In this document: piece by piece, positions 25,386 through 33,020 of the stretch
How positions within the stretch are numbered: position 1 is the stretch's first letter
How the letters are laid out: every line of letters begins with the position of its first letter
Source: UBA3103 sp002365855
GTDB lineage: Bacteria; Bacillota; Desulfotomaculia; Desulfotomaculales; Pelotomaculaceae
Assembly (NCBI GenBank): GCA_030627625.1
Contig: DAOURR010000006.1
Coordinates: 1-53,556 of the forward strand
Reading direction: 5' to 3'
Length of the DNA stretch: 53,556 nucleotides
Program-made: the position numbers and the translations under genes
The notes under the pieces: generated by a model
What the model was told of the DNA's origin: nothing
Database searches by the model: none
What the model saw: the letters and a program-made list of their open reading frames with translations, nothing else

Positions 25386-26795
25386 ATGAAAGAAAGAATT
25401 TTGCGGATGATGTTGCCGGCAGCTGCTTTGTTCATGACAATTCCGGCCCTGGCCTGGGCTGAGGAAGCAGCAGAAGCCGCAGCTCCGGTGATTGATACCG
25501 GCGATACGTCTTTTGTTTTAATCTCGGCGGCCCTGGTCATGCTCATGACGCTCCCCGGTCTGGCTCTCTTTTACGGCGGTCTGTCCCGTAAGAAAAACAT
25601 CCTGAGTACGATCATGTATAGCTTCTTCGCCATGGTTGTTATCAGCATACAATGGGCACTGTTCGGCTACAGCCTGTCCTTCGCCCCGGACGTGGGCCAA
25701 ATTATAGGCAATCTCGACTGGGTTGGGTTGAAAGGTGTCGGCTTTGCGCCTAGCGATGTTTACGGAACAACGATTCCGCACATGGCCTTTATGGTCTTTC
25801 AACTAATGTTTGCAGTTATTACTCCGGCCCTGATCTCCGGTGCTTTTGCGGAAAGAATGCGTTTCCCGGCTTTCCTGGCCTTCCTGATCCTCTGGTCAAC
25901 CCTGGTTTATGACCCTGTAGCCCACTGGGTATGGGGTGGCGGCTGGCTGGGTACGTTAGGCTCCTTGGACTTCGCAGGTGGTACTGTTGTTCACATCCTC
26001 TCAGGTGTTTCCGGTCTGGTAGCCTGCCTGGTCCTGGGTAAGCGCAAGGGTTACGGTAGTGAGCCGATGATCCCGCACAACCTGCCTTTTGTAGTAATTG
26101 GAGCCTCTCTCCTGTGGTTCGGCTGGTTCGGCTTTAACGCCGGCAGCGCTTTGGGCGCCAACGGCCTGGCAGCCAGCGCCTTTGTGGTCACTCACCTGGC
26201 CACGGCAGCGGCGGCTCTGTCCTGGGTAGTGGCTGAATGGACCCACCGAGGCAAACCCACCATTCTGGGCGCAGCTACCGGCGCAGTGGCCGGTCTGGTG
26301 GCCATCACCCCCGCCTCCGGCTTTGTGGATCCGATGCCGGCTATTATAATCGGACTGGTCTCCGGAGTGGTCTGCTACGTGGCAGTGGGTGTAATTAAGG
26401 CGAAGCTCGGCTATGACGACTCCCTTGACGCCTTTGGCGTACACGGTATTGGCGGCACCTGGGGCGCCCTGGCGACCGGTATATTCGCCAATCCTGCGGT
26501 CAACCCTGCGGGAATCGGTCTTTTATATGGTAATCCCGGTCAGATAACAATTCAGATCATCAGTATCGCCGCCAGTTGGGCAATTGCTGGAGTAGGCACA
26601 TTAGTCATCCTCAAGGCAATTGGCGTGGTTACTAAGCTCCGTGCCACCGACGAAGAACAGGATACCGGCCTGGACATTACTCAGCACGGCGAAGACGCCT
26701 ATACAGACTTTGTTTCAGGATCTCCGTTCGGTGATCTAAAGTTAACCGGAGCATTTATCCAGTCTGCAAGTTCAACTAATCAGGCTAAGGTTTGA
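25386..26795 (+). CDS. amtB: Ammonium transporter Amt (second copy)
   Basis: 469 aa. Begins with a cleavable-looking signal peptide (MKERILRMMLPAAALFMTIP, then ALAWAEEAAEA), as in canonical AmtB, followed by about 11 helices. Classical signature LPGLALFYGGLSRKKN, pore His segments GTVVHILSGVSGL and FGVHGIGGTWGA, and WFGWFGFNAGSALG. The C-terminal tail retains GLDITQHGEDAYTDF, the motif that contacts P-II. ATG 25386 has ACAGGAGGT upstream. Operon with the second glnB 38 bases downstream. Confidence 0.96.
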   Translation: MKERILRMMLPAAALFMTIPALAWAEEAAEAAAPVIDTGDTSFVLISAALVMLMTLPGLALFYGGLSRKKNILSTIMYSFFAMVVISIQWALFGYSLSFAPDVGQIIGNLDWVGLKGVGFAPSDVYGTTIPHMAFMVFQLMFAVITPALISGAFAERMRFPAFLAFLILWSTLVYDPVAHWVWGGGWLGTLGSLDFAGGTVVHILSGVSGLVACLVLGKRKGYGSEPMIPHNLPFVVIGASLLWFGWFGFNAGSALGANGLAASAFVVTHLATAAAALSWVVAEWTHRGKPTILGAATGAVAGLVAITPASGFVDPMPAIIIGLVSGVVCYVAVGVIKAKLGYDDSLDAFGVHGIGGTWGALATGIFANPAVNPAGIGLLYGNPGQITIQIISIAASWAIAGVGTLVILKAIGVVTKLRATDEEQDTGLDITQHGEDAYTDFVSGSPFGDLKLTGAFIQSASSTNQAKV

Positions 26796-26833
26796 TAAAT
26801 AAATAATCTAATAAATTCAAGGAGTGAGTTGAA

Positions 26834-27172
26834 TTGACTAAAATCGAATGTATTCTGCGCCCCGGAAAATTGGAAAATGTGAAGGAGGCAGTTAATCAGT
26901 TTGGTATCCACGGCATGACTGTAACGCAGGTAATCGGCTGCGGTCTCCAGAAGGGCCGCACCGAAGTCTACCGTGGCACCGAATACAGCATCAACCTTCT
27001 ACCGAAGATAAAACTGGAAATGGTCATACCGGATAAGGACGTTGACGACGTCATAAAGCTAATCATTGACAACGCCCGGACCGGAGCAATCGGCGATGGT
27101 AAAATATTTACCTATAAAATTGACGACGCCATCAGGATCAGGACCGGCGAAACAGGAGATATTGCCATTTAG
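26834..27172 (+). CDS. glnB: Nitrogen regulatory protein P-II (second copy)
   Basis: 112 aa, close paralogue of the first P-II: T-loop YRGTEYSINLLPK with Tyr51, then NARTGAIGDGKIFTYKIDDAIRIRTGE. TTG 26834 with AAGGAG upstream. Genetically linked to the AmtB-type transporter, in the usual amtB-glnK order, so it probably has the GlnK role of blocking that transporter. Ends 42 bases before a terminator. Confidence 0.95.
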   Translation: MTKIECILRPGKLENVKEAVNQFGIHGMTVTQVIGCGLQKGRTEVYRGTEYSINLLPKIKLEMVIPDKDVDDVIKLIIDNARTGAIGDGKIFTYKIDDAIRIRTGETGDIAI

Positions 27173-27213
27173 TTATCAGATATTCCGCGGTCTCTGCCTG
27201 TAATGATTTAATG

Positions 27214-27241
27214 ACCGGCCTTAAATTGGCCGGTTGTTTGT
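27214..27241 (+). terminator. Terminator of amtB2-glnB2
   Basis: ACCGGCC (27214-27220) pairs with GGCCGGT (27228-27234) over a seven-base loop and runs into TGTTTGTT. Confidence 0.8.
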
Positions 27242-27329
27242 TAAGTGTTGTTCAGTGCGCAGGCGCGTGCTACTTAAAATTATCAGGCGTCGCTTATTAA
27301 CAGGGAAGTTGGATTGACGGCGGATAACA

Positions 27330-27429
27330 CCAATAAAAAAGCCCGTAAATAAAAAAAGTCCCTTAACGGAAGCCCTTTGCTCATCTTTGAGCACTTCAAC
27401 CCCGCACCGGGTTGGGAAGGGCTATTGTT
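27330..27429 (-). terminator. Branched 3' structure of the minus-strand Cys-rich gene
   Basis: On the minus strand an outer AGCCCTT/AAGGGCT stem encloses two hairpins (AACCC/GGGTT and TGCTCA/TGAGCA). It is followed by two T runs around 27348-27355 and 27335-27340. It lies just beyond the stop of the 52-residue gene, so it is best read as its terminator region. The three-way layout is more elaborate than needed and could be a separate structured RNA. Confidence 0.5.
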
Positions 27430-27446
27430 TTCCGGACCATGGCGCG

Positions 27447-27605
27447 TTACTTAATCTTTCGCGACAACTGCTCCAGCATTTGCTTCAACTCATTGAACTG
27501 TGTCTGAAGTTCGTTGAGCTTATCCACAGCTTTGCTGGGAGGACAACTGCTGCTGTAGGAACAGTTCTCACAGACGTAAGGATATGCCATCGGGCAACCG
27601 CTCAT
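27447..27605 (-). CDS. Cys-rich coiled-coil microprotein, 52 aa
   Basis: The minus-strand ATG at 27605 has AAGGAGG seven bases upstream, an excellent ribosome site. The product starts MSGCPMAYPYVCENCSYSSS and continues CPPSKAVDKLNELQ. It has four cysteines (positions 4, 12, 15 and 21; one CxxC), then a heptad-like amphipathic helix to the end (LQTQFNELKQMLEQLSRKI). Looks like a small metal- or cluster-binding head on a coiled-coil dimeriser. No named family recognised. Confidence 0.75.
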   Translation of the reverse strand: MSGCPMAYPYVCENCSYSSSCPPSKAVDKLNELQTQFNELKQMLEQLSRKIK

Positions 27606-27688
27606 CCGTCTTCCCTCCTTTCATATTCTTCTGTTAATTGTATTATAGTTCTTATTCCTGGTAAGTCTAGCAGGCTACCAAATAAAAC

Positions 27689-28081
27689 TTAGCTAACATT
27701 ACCCAGCTTGGTTGTTTTCTTTATCAAGTACAAGGATTTCCCATCTTTCATTGTTTTCAGTTCGTCTACCAATCGGCGCTCTCTCATCTTTAACCAAAAA
27801 GGCAGCGCCTCTTCACAGATTTCTGTCACTACAATTTTTGAAAATTTAGGCCGTAAAAACTCCAGTGCTTTTTTGCCAAGCCCTTTCCTCCTGGGATTGT
27901 TGCCGATGGTCAAGACTTTTATTTCAAAACATCTGCCGTAGATAAAGCCTATTATTTTTACTCCCTTATCCAGCTTAAAAACCGTGGCCAGCCTGTTTCC
28001 AGACAAGAACTCATATTCGTAAATTTCATGCAGGGGAGCCATACGGGACACCTCACAATCGGGACAAAACCAATACAACAA
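27689..28081 (-). CDS. GNAT-like N-acetyltransferase
   Basis: Up to 130 aa. The acetyl-CoA loop is visible as NNPRRKGLGKKALEFLRP, preceded by a strand (EIKVLTIG) and followed by VVTEICEEALPFWLKM, the GNAT C-terminal pattern. The N-terminus has a CPDC pair (WFCPDCEVSRM), unusual for the family. The first start (TTG 28081) lacks a clear ribosome site; an ATG at residue 14 is the alternative. Substrate unknown. Confidence 0.65.
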   Translation of the reverse strand: MLYWFCPDCEVSRMAPLHEIYEYEFLSGNRLATVFKLDKGVKIIGFIYGRCFEIKVLTIGNNPRRKGLGKKALEFLRPKFSKIVVTEICEEALPFWLKMRERRLVDELKTMKDGKSLYLIKKTTKLGNVS

Positions 28082-28219
28082 TATTTCTTAACTATATTGT
28101 AATCCCGGGGGGCATTATTTGACAAGATAGAAAATTTGATTAATTTTAAATATTCTGTTAATAAAGCCAGAAATGTTTTACAAAGGGTAATCGGAGAGCC
28201 CCAGCTAAAAGCCAGGGCT

Positions 28220-28290
28220 TCCTTGTTTTGGGAAGACACGGAATCGAACCGTATAGCGGGTACCTAACCTCGCTGTGTTCCCGACACTCC
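28220..28290 (-). other. tRNA-like 3' half (possible decayed tRNA)
   Basis: On the minus strand a T-arm-like stem-loop (TACGG TTCGATT CCGTG) is followed by TCTTCCC, the expected place of an acceptor 3' arm. The upstream end GGGGAG can pair six bases with CTTCCC. Only about 63 bases separate the ends, there is no convincing D or anticodon arm and no CCA. A tRNA pseudogene or integration-site relic is likelier than a functional tRNA. Confidence 0.3.
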
Positions 28291-28364
28291 CCCCAGGTAA
28301 ATATTTCCATTATCATTATATAACAGGGGATAACCCTGTCAATAGCGAAGTTTATCGTTTAATT

Positions 28365-28390
28365 TGAACCTCCTAACCCGATCATTCGTC
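28365..28390 (+). promoter_or_regulatory. ECF sigma promoter (autoregulatory)
   Basis: TGAACC (28365-28370), exactly 16 bases, then CGTC (28387-28390), a close match to SigW/SigM promoters, 49 bases upstream of the ECF sigma gene. Confidence 0.7.
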
Positions 28391-28439
28391 TAAATAACTA
28401 AGATTGATTGATCTTAGTGGAAATACCGGGTGAAGAAAC

Positions 28440-28976
28440 TTGTCTGAAGAGAGACTTATTCAATTGTCCCAATCAGGGGACAAAGATGCCTTTGCACAAT
28501 TAGTGCAAAAGTACTCACCGGACGCTTACCGCACTGCGTTTATGGTCTTGCGCAGCAGTGTTGATGCGGAAGACGTGGTCCAGGAAGCTTTTTTAACGTG
28601 TTACCGTAAAATAGTTTCGTTTAGGATGGATTCCTCATTTAAAACCTGGTTATACAGAATTGTTGTAAACCTGTGTTACGACAAGCTTCGAAAAATGAAC
28701 AGGGAAGCTGCCGCAATGAACAAGTGGTCCTCAAATCTAAAAATTGGGGAAGGGAATATGGACGGGGTGGAAAACCAAATTGATCTTAAAGATGTGATAT
28801 CAGGTCTAAAGCCGGAACACCGCCTGGTCTTGACGCTGTATTACGGGATGGATTTTAGTATCCAGAAAGTTGCCCAGACACTGGGAGTACCGGTGGGAAC
28901 AGTGAAGTCAAGGTTGAACTCCGCCAGAAACTTAATCAGAGAACGATTGGAAAGAGGGCAGGAGTATGCACTGTAA
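28440..28976 (+). CDS. ECF RNA polymerase sigma factor
   Basis: 178 aa, SigW-like. Region 2 (YSPDAYRTAFMVLRSSVDAEDVVQEAFLTCYRKIV, FKTWLYRIVVNLCYDKLRK) and region 4 (LKPEHRLVLTLYYGMDFSIQKVAQTLGVPVGTVKSRLNSARN) are intact. TTG start at 28440. It overlaps the next gene by 11 bases, the same sigma/anti-sigma coupling as at 20290, but the two anti-sigma proteins belong to different families. Confidence 0.92.
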   Translation: MSEERLIQLSQSGDKDAFAQLVQKYSPDAYRTAFMVLRSSVDAEDVVQEAFLTCYRKIVSFRMDSSFKTWLYRIVVNLCYDKLRKMNREAAAMNKWSSNLKIGEGNMDGVENQIDLKDVISGLKPEHRLVLTLYYGMDFSIQKVAQTLGVPVGTVKSRLNSARNLIRERLERGQEYAL

Positions 28977-30051
28977 AGCTGTTAGGCTGTTGTTTAATGA
29001 CCTGCTGGATAATACACTTCATGCCGGGGAACAGCACCAAGTAAGTGAACACCTGAAAACATGCGATAGCTGCCGGAATGAATTTTTAAGGATGGAAAGG
29101 GCGGATAACATTTTAAGGGGTGTTGTCCGGGATATGGTCTCCAGCATAGATGTGCCTGGCACCCTGGGTCTAAGAATAGAAAAGCGCCTCTTCGGGGAAC
29201 AAAGGAGAAAAAGGACGCTGGCAGAAAGTTTGGGCCTGATCATAAGGAAACCGGCGATTGCCGCTGCTATAATATTTATTGTAACAACAGCCGGTATTTT
29301 AAGTTTTTATAACCACTTTTCGCTGACCGGAAGACAAAGCGATATGGTTATGCAGTCGCCCTCTCCCAACAGCAACATGGATTTTGAGAATTCGGCCGTT
29401 TCTGAAGCGGGTAGGGAGGCGCAGACCGCCGCGGTCCCGTTAACGGGTGCTGCTGCGGATGATAGCTCTGAAAAACAGGCGGAATTAAACAATGAAAGAG
29501 CATCGGACACGCAAAAAAGCATCGTTAAGAAGCCCGCCATAGAAGAGGCACCCCTTACAATCGCCCAGGTTCCCCGTGATCTGGAGAACACACAAGATAG
29601 TAACGGCAAACAAGCTGTCACGGGGGTGATCCCTTTGGGCACAGGCGCCGCTGGTCCTGCCATGCAAAGAGGTACCCTGGAAGAAGCGGCAGCTGAAGTG
29701 GGCTTTAACCCGGCAATACCGTCCTATTTGCCAGGCGATGTGGAGCTCGTAGAAGTGTCCTGGCTTTCAGGCACTGTCCACCAGCACTACCGTGTTGATC
29801 AGTTATCTTTTACAGTCAGCCAAAGCCTGGCCGGCGCTACGGAGATAAACTTGCAGGAGGAGGACCCGGAAGCTAAACTGGTTTGGATTAACGGTGAAAA
29901 CGGAACCTTGCGGGAAACAAGCTTTGTCACCGACGGCGATATAGTAGGAGGGTCGTCCACTCTTCGCTGGCAGCAGGGTGAATATTTTTATACCATAACC
30001 GGTGAACTTCCCGAAGAAGAAATCATGAAGATTGCAGCTTCACTTAAATAA
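28966..30051 (+). CDS. Membrane anti-sigma factor with DUF4367-like C-terminus
   Basis: 361 aa. Anti-sigma zinc-finger HxxxCxxC in HLKTCDSC with an upstream His/Cys (about residues 25-40), one transmembrane helix (about 91-110), a Ser/Ala/Glu-rich low-complexity linker (about 120-230), then a globular C-terminal domain (FNPAIPSYLPGDVELVEVSW; TLRWQQGEYFYTITGELPEEEIMKIA) resembling DUF4367. Likely senses an envelope condition and restrains the upstream sigma factor. ATG 28966. Confidence 0.82.
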   Translation: MHCKAVRLLFNDLLDNTLHAGEQHQVSEHLKTCDSCRNEFLRMERADNILRGVVRDMVSSIDVPGTLGLRIEKRLFGEQRRKRTLAESLGLIIRKPAIAAAIIFIVTTAGILSFYNHFSLTGRQSDMVMQSPSPNSNMDFENSAVSEAGREAQTAAVPLTGAAADDSSEKQAELNNERASDTQKSIVKKPAIEEAPLTIAQVPRDLENTQDSNGKQAVTGVIPLGTGAAGPAMQRGTLEEAAAEVGFNPAIPSYLPGDVELVEVSWLSGTVHQHYRVDQLSFTVSQSLAGATEINLQEEDPEAKLVWINGENGTLRETSFVTDGDIVGGSSTLRWQQGEYFYTITGELPEEEIMKIAASLK

Positions 30052-30184
30052 TCTTAAAAACAGGACCCAAGGAGCAGGCTCAATTTCTCAAAAAGGCGAC
30101 ACATAGGCCTATTCAAAAACTGTCCGGGAGCAAACCTGGGCCAGTTTTTTTTTAAGTTCAAATTTAATATCGTTGGTATAAGAT

Positions 30185-30212
30185 TTGTACTTGCCCTTTT
30201 TACCCTTATAAA
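30185..30212 (+). promoter_or_regulatory. Sigma-A promoter of asnB
   Basis: TTGTAC (30185-30190), 16 bases, TATAAA (30207-30212). The predicted start near 30219 is five bases before the first leader hairpin, as in the glnB leader. Confidence 0.6.
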
Positions 30213-30223
30213 GCATAGAATTA

Positions 30224-30291
30224 TATCAAGGCGTGATAGGGACAACGAAGTCCTGAGTGAAGTATTTGCTTCTTTCAGGACTTCGTTTTTT
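30224..30291 (+). promoter_or_regulatory. ANTAR-type antitermination leader upstream of asnB
   Basis: Hairpin 1 has TATCA/TGATA (30224-30228, 30234-30238) with a short loop AGGCG. Hairpin 2 has GGGAC/GTCCT (30239-30243, 30250-30254) with loop AACGAA (A1, G4). The terminator AACGAAGTCCTGA (30244-30256) pairs perfectly, 13 bp, with 30275-30287 and ends in T residues, sharing the loop and 3' arm of hairpin 2. Mutually exclusive folds are therefore built in. Confidence 0.72.
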
Positions 30292-30318
30292 CAGCGGAAA
30301 CCCTAGTACCGTCGGCAT

Positions 30319-30361
30319 ATTGTAATATATGAAAATGATAATCATTTTCATATATTACAAT
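30319..30361. promoter_or_regulatory. 43-bp perfect palindrome containing a Fur box
   Basis: Arms 30319-30339 and 30341-30361 are perfectly inverted around one central base. The core GAAAATGATAATCATTTTC (30331-30349) matches the 19-bp Fur consensus at 17 positions and contains two overlapping 7-1-7 Fur motifs. It lies between the asnB leader terminator and the asnB ribosome site, suggesting iron-dependent repression or a roadblock. Confidence 0.7.
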
Positions 30362-30385
30362 GACCTTTGATAGGAGGTTTTTCAA

Positions 30386-32233
30386 ATGTGCGGAATAACG
30401 GGTTGGGTAGACTGGGAGGCTGACCTCACCCGGCAGGGACCGGTATTGGAAAACATGGTAAAGACATTGTCCCGCCGTGGTCCGGATGCTTCAGGAACGT
30501 GGTTTTCACATCGTGCCGCAATTGGACACCGCAGGCTGATTGTGGTAGACCCAGAGGGAGGGGGACAGCCAATGACCCGGCGCCGGGGCGAGAGCCTGTT
30601 CACCGTCACCTATAACGGAGAACTTTACAACACACTGGAATTGAGAAGGGAGTTGGAGTCCCTCGGGCATGCTTTCCAGACAAGAAATTCCGACACTGAA
30701 GTGCTGCTGGTGGCTTATATGGAGTGGGGGCCGGAGTGTTTAAAGCGCTTCAACGGGATTTTTGCCTTTGCTATCTGGAGCGAGGCTGACCAGAGCCTCT
30801 TTCTTGCCCGTGACCGGCTTGGGGTAAAACCCCTTTTTTATTCTCAACAGGGCAGCAGCTTTATATTTGGGTCAGAATTAAAAGCCATACTGGCTCACCC
30901 GGCAGTCTGTCCGGAGGTGGATGCCGGGGGATTAGCTGAAATCTTTGTAATGGGCCCGTCCAGGACGCCCGGCCATGGTATTTATCGCGGGATTTCTGAA
31001 CTGAGGCCGGGTCACTGCCTGTTGTATACACGCAAAGGTCTCCGCGTAAGTCGTTATTGGATGCTGGAGAATCTTCCCCATATTGATAATCTGGAAACCA
31101 CCGCAGCCAGGGTGCGTGAGTTATTCGTAGATACGGTGGAGCGGCAGCTTGTGTCAGATGTTCCCGTGTGTACGCTGCTGTCGGGCGGCCTGGACTCAAG
31201 CGCCATCACGGCGGTAGCTGCAAGGGCTTTTAGGCGTGACGGGATAGGAAGTCTTCATACTTATTCCGTGGACTACGTCGGGAATGAAAAACATTTTAAA
31301 CCGGACCATTTTCAGCCCAATTCCGACGCTCCCTGGGTAAGCCGGGTATCGGATTTTCTAGGCACATGCCATCATTATATTGAAATTGACAATTCTGATT
31401 TGTCTGACGCTCTTCTCCCGGCGGTGATGGCCAATGACTTGCCCGGCATGGCCGATATTGACTCTTCCCTGTATTTGTTCTGCCGGGAGATAAAAAAAGA
31501 TGCGACGGTAGCTTTGTCAGGCGAGTCCGCTGATGAAATTTTTGGAGGTTATCCCTGGTTTCACGATGAAGATGCTTTGCGTGTGAATACTTTTCCGTGG
31601 ATCCGCTTGCCCAGGGAGCGTATGCGATTTCTTTCGCCCGAACTGGTTGGGAGAATCAGGCCGGAAGAATATGTAATGGAACGTTACCAGGAAGCTCTTT
31701 CCGAGGTTCCCCGCCTTCCTGGCGAAGATACGCTTGAGGCCCGGATGCGGGAGATGTTTTATATGAATATTACACGTTTTATGCAGACCCTGCTGGACCG
31801 CAAAGATCGTATGAGCATGGCAGTCGGCCTCGAGGTCAGGGTTCCATACTGTGACCACCGCCTGGTGGAGTATGTCTGGAACATTCCCTGGGCAATGAAA
31901 AGCTGCGATCAAATGTCGAAAGGTATTTTACGCCGGGCCATGTCGGGACTTTTGCCTGAAGAGGTGCTAACCCGCCCAAAAAGCCCGTATCCGAAGACAC
32001 ACAATCCGGTCTACCTGACAGCGGTTCAAGAACTTTTGTTGAGCATACTTGACGATCCAAACTCACCGCTGCTCCCGCTAATTAATGTGGAAGCTGTGCG
32101 TGAGCTGGTCAAAAACGGAGGAAAGGTATTTGACAGGCCGTGGTTCGGCCAGCTTATGAGAGGACCTCAGTACCTGGCATACCTGGTACAGGTTGAAGCC
32201 TGGCTGAGGCTCAACCATGTGGTGGTCATATAG
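30386..32233 (+). CDS. asnB: Asparagine synthetase (glutamine-hydrolysing)
   Basis: 615 aa. N-terminal class-II glutaminase domain with nucleophile Cys2 (MCGITGW), RRGPDASG, YNGELYN and NSDTEVLL; then the ATP-pyrophosphatase synthetase domain with PP-loop SGGLDSS (266-272) and SGESADEIFGGYPW. Converts aspartate, glutamine and ATP to asparagine. ATG 30386 after TAGGAGG. Single-gene unit, with an ANTAR-type leader plus a Fur-box palindrome ahead and a terminator behind. Confidence 0.95.
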   Translation: MCGITGWVDWEADLTRQGPVLENMVKTLSRRGPDASGTWFSHRAAIGHRRLIVVDPEGGGQPMTRRRGESLFTVTYNGELYNTLELRRELESLGHAFQTRNSDTEVLLVAYMEWGPECLKRFNGIFAFAIWSEADQSLFLARDRLGVKPLFYSQQGSSFIFGSELKAILAHPAVCPEVDAGGLAEIFVMGPSRTPGHGIYRGISELRPGHCLLYTRKGLRVSRYWMLENLPHIDNLETTAARVRELFVDTVERQLVSDVPVCTLLSGGLDSSAITAVAARAFRRDGIGSLHTYSVDYVGNEKHFKPDHFQPNSDAPWVSRVSDFLGTCHHYIEIDNSDLSDALLPAVMANDLPGMADIDSSLYLFCREIKKDATVALSGESADEIFGGYPWFHDEDALRVNTFPWIRLPRERMRFLSPELVGRIRPEEYVMERYQEALSEVPRLPGEDTLEARMREMFYMNITRFMQTLLDRKDRMSMAVGLEVRVPYCDHRLVEYVWNIPWAMKSCDQMSKGILRRAMSGLLPEEVLTRPKSPYPKTHNPVYLTAVQELLLSILDDPNSPLLPLINVEAVRELVKNGGKVFDRPWFGQLMRGPQYLAYLVQVEAWLRLNHVVVI

Positions 32234-32280
32234 TTTTTAACGTTACCGGGACGCCCCCTATCTAACCTGATAGGCTAAAG

Positions 32281-32307
32281 GACCCCTGTTTTCCTCAGGG
32301 GTCTTTT
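32281..32307 (+). terminator. Terminator of asnB
   Basis: GACCCCTG (32281-32288) pairs with CAGGGGTC (32296-32303), followed by TTTT. The next 400 bases are AT-rich and without a supportable gene. Confidence 0.85.
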
Positions 32308-32704
32308 AAAGCTATGGCTAAATCTGAGGCCATATTAATTTATTAGAAATATTTAACAAGACATGGCTTTATGTTTTATATATATAATTTATTAGAGGAC
32401 AAGTTACCCGGCAAGTTTATAATAACGAGTTATTAATTATTAATATTTATATTATTTATAGATCCTATTAATATAAACTATAAGAAATAAGTATTAAAGA
32501 CCCTCTTGACATATTAGAAAAATATTTTGCGGTTTAGGAGGAATTAAAGTATTTTTGGAGAATTTTAAGTTGGTTTATAAAATAATGATGGGCAGTGCTA
32601 CCAGCTCATACACTCCCTGGATAGCCGCTATTTGACCGACGATGTATTGGCTGAAATAATGTTTCCAGTTGATTTAATCTCCTCATAACTGAAATAGTTG
32701 AATT
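32308..32704 (+). other. AT-rich intergenic stretch before the GEMM riboswitch
   Basis: About 400 bases with no supportable gene. A TTGACA at 32506-32511 lacks a matching -10. A short open frame around 32585-32690 (reading CYQLIHSLDSRYLTDDVLAE) could be a coding relic, but it has no start or ribosome site. Confidence 0.4.
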
Positions 32705-32795
32705 GTCGATTTAGGCAAAGCCAGGCGAAAGCCGGCGGCGCAAAGCCATGGGTCTAAAGCCATAATGATTGGTCATTGATTGCCAGGCTGCAAGG
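32705..32795 (+). promoter_or_regulatory. c-di-GMP riboswitch, GEMM-I class
   Basis: Contains the GEMM-I words in order: GGCAAAGCC, a GAAA tetraloop capping AGGC/GCC (loop 32727-32730), GGCGCAAAGCC, ATGGGTCTAAAG (receptor side), a distal AATGA/TCATT hairpin, and ATTGCCAGGCTGC. The base before the first CAAA is G, as in c-di-GMP rather than cGAMP members. The first gene downstream is focA (33021). The expression platform between 32800 and 33000 is not obvious; no clear intrinsic terminator is seen there. Confidence 0.82.
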
Positions 32796-33020
32796 AATAT
32801 GACTTTATCGGGGTGGGTATGGTCTCGTTGAGCTATGCGCTTTAAATTTTTAAAAAAAGTTTATACCAGGGGGGGGGTGGTGACGGTTTTAAAAAAGAGG
32901 AAAGGTGGTGGTTTTAGCTTAAGGATAATTTTAGCTTGTATTGTATATCAATCAGTTGGTAACGCAAAGAATTTATTTTAAAAATTATAAGCGAAAGTAA
33001 AAAAAAGGGGGTTTAATTTG

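Noticed and set aside
27387..27692. 101-aa frame on the + strand
   Set aside because: It is antisense to the Cys-rich microprotein, which has the far better ribosome site and composition.
32585..32690. Short open frame before the GEMM riboswitch
   Set aside because: No start codon or ribosome site; may be a coding relic but not supportable.
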